Assembly: GCA_033064195.1 (NCBI GenBank)
Contig: JARBJD010000058.1
Span: 1 to 64,000, forward strand
Length of the DNA: 64,000 nt
Direction of reading: 5' to 3'
Origin: Blattamonas nauphoetae
Lineage: Eukaryota; Preaxostyla; Oxymonadida
In this document: piece by piece, positions 31,701 to 39,629 of the stretch
Position numbering within the stretch: position 1 is the stretch's first letter
Layout of the letters: the number at the start of each line of letters is the position of its first letter
Translations under genes and position numbers: made by a program
The notes under the pieces: model-generated
Databases searched by the model: none
The model's input: the letters and a program-made list of their open reading frames with translations, nothing else
What the model was told of the DNA's origin: nothing

Positions 31701-32748
31701 CCTCGGCAAGATTCTTCCAGCCTCTCAAATGGCGTTCATGTGCTTCATCCGTGGTCTTGTCATGCAGACATGTGTTCCACGTGATCCAATCACATCCGTC
31801 ACCGATTATGGCATGGCAGCTGTGTCCCCAAGTCGTGTCACTCCCACTTTCAAGATCGAGCAACTCCGCGAAGTCATGAAATACGTCGCAAACTCTTGTG
31901 GTGGCCGCCTTCTCGAAATTGTCAACTATAACGTGTACAACGATCAGTATGTCGTGAGCGGAGAACGCTTCTGCATCTGGCAACTTGGAATGGTTCTCGA
32001 CTTCGTGAACAAGAACCCAACTGCCACACTTCTCGAGATCAAACGCTTCTGTTACGCGAACGTTGGCACACACCCACGCCTCACCACTCCTCTTGAAATC
32101 CCACGAACGGGTGCTGTCCTCCAACTTGCTGGAATTGATGTTCCGTTCCATTCATCTCTCCTCAGGAAGGTTGTCCCTCTCTTCCGCTCCTTCCTTGATG
32201 CCAATCTCCCCACTCCCACAGCGTTCGACTACGTCAATCGTCTTGATGGACGCTATGTGTGCAACCTCTACTCCAAAGAAATCTTCAGTATTTCCCGAGA
32301 ATACGCTACAACCATCGCGGATCTTTCCAAATCGCCATTCCTCCTCCGCGCACTCAACACCCCATCTGGTCCTGACTCCTGGGATGAGTTGACTCCCGCT
32401 GAGCGTGCTCGCCTTCTTCTCAGAGAATGCCTATCATATCAATTTGCTTCAGCCGTTCAATGGATCGACGCACAGAACACTATCATCAAATCTGGTGTGC
32501 GTCGTGTGGTTGAGATTGGACCAGCCAAGACACTTGCGAACATGATGAACAAATCTGTCCTTCGCCTCAAGGACCAAGGGAAGGAACTCGCTGAGATGGC
32601 CGAGATCATTGCAGGGTACGAATCCACCGGCACTGGAAGAGCCGGCACCATTGAAGTCTTATCTTTTGACACCGACAGAGAACTTCTCTTCAGAATTCCA
32701 GATGAAGAACAAAACAGCACAGATGATGACGAAGATGAAGAAGATTAA
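22717..32748 (+). CDS. Reducing type I polyketide synthase fused to a fungal-FAS-type malonyl/palmitoyl transferase
   Basis: One intronless frame of 3343 residues. KS: C182 in DTACSSS, H318 in EAHGTGT, H358 in SNVGH. AT: GQGPHW and S641 in GHSIGE. DH: H965 in DHLLQGNIVIPG and D1172. C-methyltransferase: ILEVGAGTGGTT near 1512. ER: HSATGGVG near 2117. KR: SSLNV and Y2475, but with TAGTSGFT where TGGTSGFG is usual. ACP: S2741 in YGLDSLT. After a charged linker comes a second acyltransferase (about 2830-3310): FTGQSSLKQGVGMDLYETF, S2986 in GHSLGE, FIRGLVMQ, H3145 in IDVPFHSS and VEIGPAKTLANMM. These match the MPT of fungal FAS beta, which loads malonyl and unloads palmitoyl to CoA. No thioesterase is present; MPT may release the product. 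Confidence 0.93.
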   Translation: MSQIGPDTPLAIVGLGARLPGGGNSPLQFWDLLKKGYDGISLVPPERWDRDYFSDPDNLGLVGKSIQNQGGFLKGWNPEEVDLKFFHLSPREAKLLDPNQRLLLELTYETIEDAGLSLNDMSGSRTGVIIGLSAVDYSYWQFPDINTIDSHTQTGLAHSIVANRLSYFYNLLGPSFSVDTACSSSLVALNCATQSIRSGECKQALVGAINLMLFPECTVGFSKLGVLSPDGHCKAFDATANGYVRSEGAGMLLIKPLADAERDHNRIFAVIKGTACCSDGKMNPQMTSPSEEQQEWIYNQVLKLSNIYPSEINYVEAHGTGTAVGDPIECRSISKVIGVGRDKTRPVLVGSNKSNVGHLEPAAGIVSLIKLAMSVKYNLIPPTISVKNVNPKINPEAMNIRFCTKLQPFPKGEYPNQPRTALASAFGFGGTNACAIVQEYQGDKALKDCPPGAADINRSELILISAKSDEALKEQAKKLAEYLASHTSAPLAHVAYTLACHRSHHTQHRFACISKDKAEAVVQLRDFVESKTNNNMFTGTLSEKKRHLVVVFCGQGPHWFGMGRSLFQSNAVYREAVIRCAQIFAEMDPELNIIEEMHKTAEESLINKCEICQPIYFALQTSLFLTMKAAGIVPEAIVGHSIGEPAAAFCSGVLSLEDGCRVIFARSRAQKALNGKGYMAAVKLNVEALKNKLRNHPDVSLAGHNSPNMCNIAGKTEAMNKFLAEMDGEVWCKRLPVDEPAHSTLLDTVRDLVEEPLRNINPLPPTIPIISTYLPQRSDYQKFDADYWFNSLRHEVRFNDAILEAARRTETPEENNEWIFLELDPGPALSVFINEVMSSKNKQARVVPTFTRNNFMEREALQRTFSTLYTLGFTPNFREALFKPVTVDHSFPDLPAPNRDVSEYYFVHDLPQYAWSRTRCWNENRVHAEHRLGTGHPIVRIKQDGYNPVFEADLSISQLPWVADHLLQGNIVIPGVTYVECFLTCAKRIFGDNAAFWIRDVHFKNAFYMNREDVYRVNISLSPIHKPGGRFEKPTQYNISISSHVLPVGEWDLHCTGVVELEEEIYKREQQELKTIPGISSLMEPIPFSEYFDDIDLDFYKKMCVHEQPAEKFYSDLWEDGLELLRELRLVRKVWVNDTNNPVVSLGYVEVNPEMTTEELSQWTYMYPPMIDSCLQSGLFGRDYRGAFFPVEAKRARFIRPFDPTKRHAWAVSRKDPITGLLSMTSFDEDGKVYGSLQDVRIHYLEKDEAHRKGAMGADETPVYEHKWDYVSSVHNSRVTEANLPAIPTITPYVNETVLAIQKEFRVLQDLKEVELYSDTLAALVILHQFRHNFKFFADQTPSTIKAVPLKTLADQADIIPFYHRLIVVFANDLQRMGYVKLSPLPPHTDTVVIENCQLAPTEKYFTKKDASGNPIVPESEDPEAYARFILSRQPQMRPSTVQMIDISMNMHKVMQSATAVDPVSLIFADGVTADAVYRDDLEVRPYNFVAQGCLGSLLKDRPKDLPLNILEVGAGTGGTTAYLLDLINPLTTTYTFTDIGRSFLPQGQQKFAKYKSCMEFKHLDIEKDPIEQGFIAESQDIIVAANVLHATCDLSVTFSNVLKLLKPGGVLILFEALNGFHWLDTVYGLTKGWWSVTDLSLRRHPLLSKEGWVAALKSFGYQDPHVFNNWEPNKTDGYCGRLGITLAQKPLKAIQEAPVTLHKERDGTCVVLAEEKNVVGGQLISSLLLEGFKVVGVTRNKALDLKTISGAFLSEVQITALGKNYFNIVVENPATSRVGYDAIWAEIEAKKLPPVVSIVHNWSLDIAPVTSSTPEVMNSFDLNVYSPLYLTHSLMDNRSKASISQDVIVWGSTSGVWAVDHTFTDQEITNGQQTLWGLNRCILNEVSNLHPHSIDITVNPSTLEKDSYCKVIVSAAVKNCLHENEEFEEVIESTETEIAVRGNQLYGQRLVQHDHADSLGLWMKKMPATTTNYALTTNGKKKLIFQERVRQETIGDDDVEVHVASSGLNYRDILQWQGRLPPAARQGSTVGLECAGLVARVGKNVTNFKEGDRVWGVGRECAASYAILNKNAVGKAPSHYAWDQIGGLGLSFATVYYALVLVANIKKGDRVLIHSATGGVGLLAISLCKHVGAIPYCTAGADFKRTFLKISGIEHIYDSHSNDFAEQILRDTNGAGVNIVLNSLASPASIEAGFKCLSPGGHFLELGKQDLYAGSHVNINPLASNCSFNVIALDKMMLENHPLLGSIFSECSRLLEEKAVIPPPAISFQLNQVDSAYNFFSQSKHIGKVILFPVAVAFAEHAIPETRAVLPLVSHGSYIREDGTYLITAGTSGFTLELAKGLLDRGAKHLVLCSRSGAGDKARQAMFEDLRKYYNAEIYVTACDSSNEKQTRELLAHVRKNMPPLRGIIHGAMVLNDGFLQKQTHQSFWDVLAPKSFGAWVLHDDTVKHKDPLDMFLVLSSLNVVVGTHGQANYASANMYLNGLILHRRSLGLPGLAIEWGVIGETGFVHRSQSVKEGMATFGFRAVSPAWAKRIVAMCLEAESDKERERVGELPPKKSLSATFVDNEVETFKSIPRGLYPYSIRPENDARLGGHYFEGSNNQLNIYRAHDKINHAPAVPCEAGVFNVDFVDLLKFFEPLNEIARFAPIRKLVSEALASAPTVSAGGPSGGAAAIDMSNATGDLASQPLDVSLRTLGDEEKALGLIADALAIQAAKVLGLGTEAGAIQIDVPLSQYGLDSLTAVEMKNWTERTVKVDVPVVDFVRGPSCQQMSRVMLTKFYDKFGKPTGMVEAAVEAETKKESSTEQSAQKEEKVEEVKEVKKRLAPKTAYVFTGQSSLKQGVGMDLYETFPEAKKIWDECDAYFIDQIGVSILKIVRENPKEYVIDFTNGEQGKKLRQKYMNLMISKDEEVMKQLNDPTVSARAFPTVTEDTPNYVFKSPNGLLLMTHFAQPIIIIYEYVALSCLKFDNPENDLISNAMFCGHSLGEYCALVSLGKILPASQMAFMCFIRGLVMQTCVPRDPITSVTDYGMAAVSPSRVTPTFKIEQLREVMKYVANSCGGRLLEIVNYNVYNDQYVVSGERFCIWQLGMVLDFVNKNPTATLLEIKRFCYANVGTHPRLTTPLEIPRTGAVLQLAGIDVPFHSSLLRKVVPLFRSFLDANLPTPTAFDYVNRLDGRYVCNLYSKEIFSISREYATTIADLSKSPFLLRALNTPSGPDSWDELTPAERARLLLRECLSYQFASAVQWIDAQNTIIKSGVRRVVEIGPAKTLANMMNKSVLRLKDQGKELAEMAEIIAGYESTGTGRAGTIEVLSFDTDRELLFRIPDEEQNSTDDDEDEED

Positions 32749-35330
32749 TTCCATCTATTCGATTTGTGTTAGAGGGCCTTTTGAAGTTTTATTCGTGTGC
32801 ACTCGAAAAACCATTCATTTCATTTTATTTTTTTCATGGCAAGAAAGACCTCCCGATTCAAAAGTTTATTTTTCAGAAAAGCGGTCAATGATCACCAACA
32901 TATTGGGTATATGTTCAGCTAATGACTATGTTTCGTTGATTCGAAATGTTGCCCTTTACAGAAATTTGTTCAATCTGTTCACCATCGATGTGCGGTATTT
33001 TTGCGTATATTGGAGGAAGGCCTGTTCTCATCACTCTTATTACTGGATTGAAACGGCTCGATGTATGTGTCTCTTCTTTAAGCATAATTTCTGTCTTTTT
33101 CCCAAGTATCGTGGATATGATGGTGCAGGAGTAGGTTTAGTCAATCCCCAAACGAAAGAAATTGTTATTGCTAAACAAGCAGGGGCTGTCTCAATCTTGG
33201 AGCAGTATATTCAAGCGTCGTGCCGCGGTTCAATTCTTGACAAATCATCTGATTTCACACTCGGAATTGCCCATACTCGATGGCCAACAATGGGTGCTCC
33301 AACAACACAGAACACGCACCCATTTTTTTCTAATGATAAGCAATGGTGTGTTTGCCTCAATGGAATTGTGGAGAACAGTTCGAAATTGACTGAACAAATG
33401 ATGAAAGAAGGTTATACATTTGAAAGCGAAAATGACGTGGAAGTGATTGCTGTTCTTCTTGAACATCTCTCAAAAACATACCCTGATGACCCTCTCAGTT
33501 GCTTTGTCGCTACTTTGTCCGTCATCGAAGGTTTGTCGCTTCTCCTCCATTATCTTAATCAGGTGCGTACGCCCTATGTGTCCTCCATGCGTCTGAAGAG
33601 CGAATTTACGCAGCCAAATTATCATCACCTCTCTGCATAGGCATTGGTGACAACGAAGAGAAGTTTCTCTCCTCAGACCCAATCGCATTCCGCGAGTACA
33701 CAGAGAATGTAATTCACTTCGACGACAACGAAATTTGCATTATTTCCAAAGACTCGTTCTCCGTCCACAAATTCCGGCCGTCCGAAGGCCTGGAGAAGGA
33801 CATCTCTCACGAACTCCGTCTACACCGAACTGTCAAAATTCCCTTCTCCCTGGACGAACTAGAACTTGGAAACTATCCCCATTATATGCTTAAGGAGATC
33901 TACGAGCAGCCAGTTGCTGTCCAAAGGACATATTCTGGAAGAATCGGCCCCACTCACAAGTCAGCCAACCTCCTCGACATCAAAATCACCCTTCCCCACA
34001 GCTGAACTCAATTGTCTTTTTGGCGTGCGGGACAAGTTATTATGCCTCGCAGATTGGAAAGTACATCATCGAGCGCGAGACCCACATTCCCGTCCGCTGC
34101 GAATACGCGTCGGAGTTTCTGACGTCTGCCAGGCTCTTCAACCGCCAAGACCTGGTGATTGCCATTTCTCAATCGGGAGAGACGGCCGACACACGCGAGG
34201 CCCTCCTCATTGCCAAGCGGAAGGGCATCGAGGTGGCTGGGCTTGTGAACGTGGTCGGCTCGCAGATTGCCCGCATTGCAGGCCAAGGGATGTACCTCCA
34301 TTGCGGTGCTGAGATTGGGGTGGCCTCGACGAAGGCCTTTGCCTGCCAAGTGGCTGCCCTCATCATCTTCATGCTGTACCTGAAGAAGCACCTGAGCAGC
34401 ATCCGAGTGAGCGGCGACATCACTCCGGCACACACCCCGCTCCTCGAGCCCTCCCCGTCCTTCCCCTCCCCGCAGCCTAATCAGCCATCGTCCAGCCGCC
34501 TCTTCGATCCCCCCGTCACAAAGGACGTGAACGGGCAGCCGTTGGAAGAGAGCATTGTCCGCGTCTGCTCGGCCCTCCGCGACCTCCCCGTTCTGATGCA
34601 GCACGTCCTCTCCAACACCACCACAATGAGCACCATCGACGAGATTGTCGCCTTCATGAAGGACCGGAAGTCAGCCATCTTTCTGGGCCGTGGGATTGGC
34701 TACCCCGTCGCCCTCGAGGGAGCGCTGAAGATGAAGGAGATCTCGTACATCCACGCAGAGGGGTACCCCGCAGGCGAAGTGAAGCACGGACCAATTGCTC
34801 TCATCGACGAGGACATGCCCGTCTTCTTCATCGTCAGCGCGAGCGACAGCGTTGTCCTGACGAAGATTGTGAACAACATGGAGGAGATCAGCACGCGCGG
34901 CGGGAAGATCATCACTGTCACTGACTGCGAGCCCACCAACAGCGACGAGAAGGTCCAGGCCCAGCTGAAGCGCGTCCGCTCCATCTCCGCCTACACCATC
35001 TCCGTGCCGTGCTCCGACCTTTGCTGCTCGCCCATCCTCTTCACCATCCCGCTCCAGCTCATCGCGTATCGGATCGCTGTTGAGAAGGGCATCAACCCAG
35101 ACCGCCCGCGCAACTTGGCCAAGTCGGTGACAGTTGAATGAATTCCTTCGTTCTATTTTTGCGTCCTTCCTACCTTCTTGGTTGGATTATTCGTCATCTA
35201 GTTCCTTTTTGAGTGCCAAACTTCTCCGCAATCCTGTGCAAATTGGACTTTTCGATCCCGTCCGACTTACCGAGGAAAGAAGGCACTTTGACAGCAGTAT
35301 GACTCTCGTATTCGTAAAGTAGCAACTTAA
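31292..35330 (+). repeat. 4-kb segmental duplication, copy 1
   Basis: Covers the PKS-MPT 3' end (from within the MPT domain), the GFAT gene and the 3' tip of a convergent gene. It matches 39676-43716 at an offset of 8384-8386 bases. Both genes at its edges continue beyond it here, so this looks like the ancestral location. Confidence 0.93.
32988..35141 (+). pseudogene. GFAT copy 1 (glutamine:fructose-6-phosphate aminotransferase) with a one-base frameshift
   Basis: Exons are 32988-33062, 33107-33530 and 33563-35141. It starts MCGIFAYIGGR, with the N-terminal Cys nucleophile of the glutaminase domain, followed by HTRWPTMG and the two SIS domains (ACGTSYYASQ, SQSGETADTREAL, EGYPAGEVKHGP), ending RPRNLAKSVTVE. 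Relative to copy 2 it lacks one C in a C-run near 34000 (CTTCCCCACAGC against CTTCCCCCACAGC). This breaks the frame between the glutaminase and isomerase halves and gives a TGA almost at once. A homopolymer miscall is an equally good explanation. The intact enzyme makes glucosamine-6-phosphate, the first step to UDP-GlcNAc. Confidence 0.8.
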
Positions 35331-35400
35331 TTTCTGAAGCTGGTTCAAGTTTTCGTTTCACAATCGTCTGAACAGGATAAGGACCGTGGCTTCGCAACAA
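35187..35400 (-). CDS. 3' end of an unrecognised gene convergent with GFAT copy 1
   Basis: Read leftward, an exon (35271 to about 35400) encodes IVKRKLEPASEIKLLLYEYE and SHTAVKVPSFLG. It joins through a 36-base intron (GTAAGTCGG ... TTGCACAG, 35235-35270) to 35187-35234, ending LRRSLALKKELDDE-stop. Splicing keeps the frame. Upstream exons, probably beyond 35400, were not resolved. I do not recognise the family. Only its final part lies inside the 4-kb duplication, so copy 2 has just this tip. Confidence 0.5.
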
Positions 35401-36349
35401 GATCGCTCGAGCACTCCATCACTACTCATCCACTCGGGTTTTCAACTGTCTCTTATCTGCATCTCATTTCCTTCTCGGTGAAGTCAAACAATCCTCTCAT
35501 TTCGGTGTGGCAGTGTAAGTATTGTCGCTAGCTGCACAATTCAAGCTAATCTCCCTCTTTGGACTGGTTGATGTCATGTTTTAGATCAGTTGCATCCGCG
35601 GTGACTCAATTTCGAAGCGAGACATCGACGACCGTTTTGAAGAAAATAAAAGAAAAAGACACCTATAGAAGATGCATAAATGACAAAAACACTTGAATGA
35701 ACCATATTCTGTTGAGTATCAGAGTATTTCAGCAACTTATAATGAATAATTTGGTCATGACGATAGTCCTGTTTCAAACTCACCCAAACATTTTTTGGAA
35801 AACTTTTCGGTTGGGTTTCGTGCCCGGCTGTAGTATGAAATGTGTTTGCATGGATCTGAAACGAATGCGTTGTGTAGACTGCGAGATTGAGTAATGCTCA
35901 AAGTTGGCCGTTGTGATACGATACTCACAAAATGAGAGAAACGATACGAGATATCTGTTCTCAAAAATCATGGAGAAAGAAAATAAGACACACTTACGGC
36001 TTGAACGACGTGAAACATAGGATCAGTGAACCTCCCACTCACTACAACAATCGTAGAGTAGTAGCCGGGATTCCACGACAATCAGTGAACCAGGATGCTG
36101 AATAGACAGAAGAAGTTTATTGTAACACCCCGATAGCAGATGCTCGGGTCGTTGACGGTTTTGAAATCAAGAAGTTCATGAACAGGAAACTGGTCAACGA
36201 TAGCGAAGCGCAATCAGTGGGGAAACGTAAGCACGCGGTGTGAAGAGGAAAAAGAACCTCAATGCTTCGAATCAATCCCGACGGATGAAGATCGGCCCTT
36301 TATTCCCACTTTCGAAAAATACCCTGCTTCCTCTGATCAGACCCCAGCC
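35401..36349. other. Stretch without a resolved gene
   Basis: The left part probably holds upstream exons of the minus-strand gene ending at 35187. The rest shows only short frames. Shortly before the CR gene it becomes richer in direct short repeats, but I see no defined element. Confidence 0.35.
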
Positions 36350-39329
36350 ATGACTTCTCCACAGATTCATCTTAGGTCTGGCAACTATAGGCAACCAGCT
36401 GCCATTGCGAAGAAAGCACGTCCTATCACTTCTATCGATATATATTTCTCCATCAACGGCATAAATGAGTACTTTCTTAGAGTCTCTCCAAACCTGACAT
36501 TCGCGGAGCTCAAGAGTCAAATTTATGAAAGTATCAACGTCACCCCCATCAAACAATTGTATCCACTTGTCGAGGCCACACTAACTCATAAAACAAGAAA
36601 GGAACTCCATCAGACGAAATTAGATAAATCACTGAAAATGGCATTATTTGGTTGCAATAAACTCGAACAAGCAGACGACCAGACTTGTATCGTCGTTTTT
36701 CCAATCTATCCTCCTCGGTTTACATGGGAGAAAGTGCCAAAGAATGAACTAGATTGGATGGAAACTGTCCAAATTCACGGATGCAGGTGCGCTGATGGAA
36801 CTAAAGTGAATGCTCTCATTAAGAATTGGCCGAGATCTGCTACTGGAGACCTCCTACCTCTCGATGTCATCTACACACCTTATAAACGAAAGGTCCCTTC
36901 ATTCCGCGTCCGCGATCACGATGAGCTCGAGGACTCAGTCATCGAACGTTTTACGTTTCTGTCGATTGTCCAAAGAACAAACCCAAGAATTATTGGTCTC
37001 CCAAATCAAGATGTCGGCGGTCAAATGGACAATATGTATGTGAGGGACACTTGGGTTGACTATTCAGATAGAATGATCAATCAATTCAAGTTGAGTGAAG
37101 GAGCGATCAGTATACCCACCCCAATTCCTGATTATGTTTACAACGAAGACGATGAAAATGAAGACGACGTGATAAAACAGATTCCAGCCCTCTCTCGAGT
37201 TCCACATTGGGTGGAGCAAGATAATAAATTGAATTCTTCTATCAAGGACTTCCTGAAGGATGTACCTACTTCTAACGCTGTCCCCTCCCATTATTATGTG
37301 GAAGGTCATCCAGGAACAGGCAAAACGGAGATGCAATTATACTTCCTCTACCGTCTGATCCACACCTTCGCGCGGCTCGTTTGTACTCTTTTTGATTTCA
37401 TGTTTTCAGATAATTGTGTATGATTTCAAAGATATTCCTACACTGTTCATCAAAGTCGACAAGACTCAAGAACCAGAAATTGTTGTGGAACAATTGAAAT
37501 CGGATAGATCGCAATTTCAAGATGTTGACTATTTTCCTGTGATTGGTCTCTTTGATTCGGTGAAACCAGAAACAAGAGCATTCTTCACGTATGTCGGATC
37601 ACCACACATCATGGAAAAACATTTGCCAGAGAACTGGAATGGAAATATGGAACTAAGGTTGCCATATCCGCTGTGGAAAAAGAAAGAATTCTGGCACATG
37701 CTTCAACTTGTTTATCCACGTGACCCAACCCCGTGGTTGAGAAGCTTTCCTGTAGTCGAGATTAACATCCTCAATTACGATATGAAACGTATCCTTCTGT
37801 GTCTGCCAGAGTTTGATGCAGAAGAATCCCCCCTCGACATTGTCCAAAGTATGAACCCGCATCAGGAAAATGGATTCATCACTCTCCGAGAAGTATTTGG
37901 ATTGAAACATCCAATTACAGGTACATCAAAGATTAATCTCACGACATCTCCACCAGCATTGATCTTTCCTCGCCAACCGCCCATGACCCAGAAACAACTC
38001 AACTCTCTTTCTGTCGAGGAAAGACTCGATTTGAGTTCGTTTCGTCCAAATTGGGACCCTGCCATGGAGGAAAAACTCCAGAAAGGAAAAGAGATCATCT
38101 TAAATGTTATTGATCTCTTCGGACTGACGCCTCGTGCACTGACCATGAAACCGCTTGGTCTCATGCACAAACTCGGAGACGCCATCAAACAAAACACGCG
38201 TGATGATCTGGGCATGTTCGCTGCAAGGAGTTATGTGGTTGCGACTGCGTCACGTCATTTTCCAATCAGCCTCTACTCAAATCTTCTCTTCCTCGATAAC
38301 CAATTAAGCAGGCTCGGCATGCCACTGGCAAGAGAGGCCAGATCACAGAGCAATTTCTCCGTCCAGGGATATGAGTTTGAGGAACAAGTGATCTATTCCA
38401 TGATAGATAAAATCCGTTATGTTACCGTACACACATCGACAGCGGGAAAATTCAAGGGAAAGAAACTTCTATGGTCATTCAAATTGGGATTGCGCCGCCT
38501 CTCAGAGAGAGATGCGCAAAATCTAAGCACGTTTGAACAAAATACACTCTACGCGCAATCAATAGCACCAAGTTCACAGATCGTGCCAAATACACCGTTC
38601 ACTGGGATCGACGCATTTTTCTGGCAGCCCCACAAGGAAGTAGATCTCTTTTGTGCAGTCCAGATCACCCTTTCGTCAAAACATTCAACACCGAATATGA
38701 CATTCTTCAACGGAGTTCTCGAGAATTTCAAGACATTCGCGAGGGGTCGCAAGAAGCCAGTTGTCTCTTGGTTTTTGTGGATTGTTCCCAACGTATTTCT
38801 GGAGACATACCTTGGTCGGACAGATGTCGAAGGCTATCAACTCGTCGGTGCGATCAATGCCAATGAATTGATCGTCCAACAGGTTACCCAAGGACATCCA
38901 CAACAAACTAATCATTTGATATCCTTCGAACAGCACAACCGAGGTGTGATGTCTGACAAACGACATAAAGGTCTTCAAGAAGAAACTGACACTGATCAAA
39001 CTGCCTATGCTGGGTTAGGTGATACGGACGAAGACCGTGTCGGCTCAATCAAGAAACACAAACGTACTTCCTGGAGAGTTACACAATCGAAACGAAAGCC
39101 TAAAACCCAACGAAAAGATCAAGGTGTCGCAGTGTATGATCAAACTGTAGATGCTGGAATTAGTGATACGGGCGAAGACAGTGTCGGCTCAATCAAGAAA
39201 CACAAACGAACTTCCTCGACAGTGACACGATCGAAACAAAAGCCTAAAAAACAAAACAAGCCTCGAAACAAACGATATAAAAGCTCGACGCTTCTCAATC
39301 GATGGTACCGCAATGAGCCAGCGAACTGA
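36350..39329 (+). CDS. Crinkler/RHS-type (CR) protein: header, P-loop NTPase, PD-(D/E)XK-like nuclease
   Basis: Two exons (36350-37378 and 37410-39329; 31-base intron GTTTGTACT ... TTTTCAG) give about 982 residues in one frame. A ubiquitin-like header (SIDIYFSINGINEYFLRVS ... TFAELKSQIYESINV) is followed by a P-loop VEGHPGTGKTE (about 325-335). The C-terminal region has YEFEEQVIYSMIDK, then GIDAFFW and the CAVQITLSSKH strand, fitting a PD-(D/E)XK-like nuclease (E...D...QxT). This order is known from the CR effector class described by Aravind and colleagues. The tail holds two basic repeats containing GSIKKHKRTS, probably nuclear targeting. The frame looks whole. It lies between the two copies of the 4-kb duplication. 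Confidence 0.68.
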
Positions 39330-39629
39330 GCCAACATGACTTTCACTCTTTTTTTCACACTTCATTCGATCTTTTTTTGGGTATTGAAAAATCCCTGTAA
39401 TTCCCATCACACAAATGTCCGAGAAAAGGGGGAAGAGAATCATATTAGAAACCAGAGGGGACATTTTCTAGACTGTGTATTTCGATATCGAGGAGTTTGA
39501 GCACATTCTTTCATCCATCTCTGACAGAATGGGTCAGATCAAACAAATGTAATCAGGCATGTACGGACAAGCGGAAAGATCAGTCTGGAAGACAACTTGT
39601 AGTGCGGGGAGACAGAGGAACTGGCGCAG
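39330..39629. other. Gap and junction region before duplication copy 2
   Basis: No gene is seen. The last bases carry the sequence to which the duplicated PKS fragment is joined (junction near 39676). I found no inverted repeat or target duplication at the join. Confidence 0.4.

Noticed and set aside
35140-35340. Short plus-strand frame after each GFAT copy
   Set aside because: It overlaps the spliced minus-strand gene tip and is itself only a by-product of the duplicated sequence.
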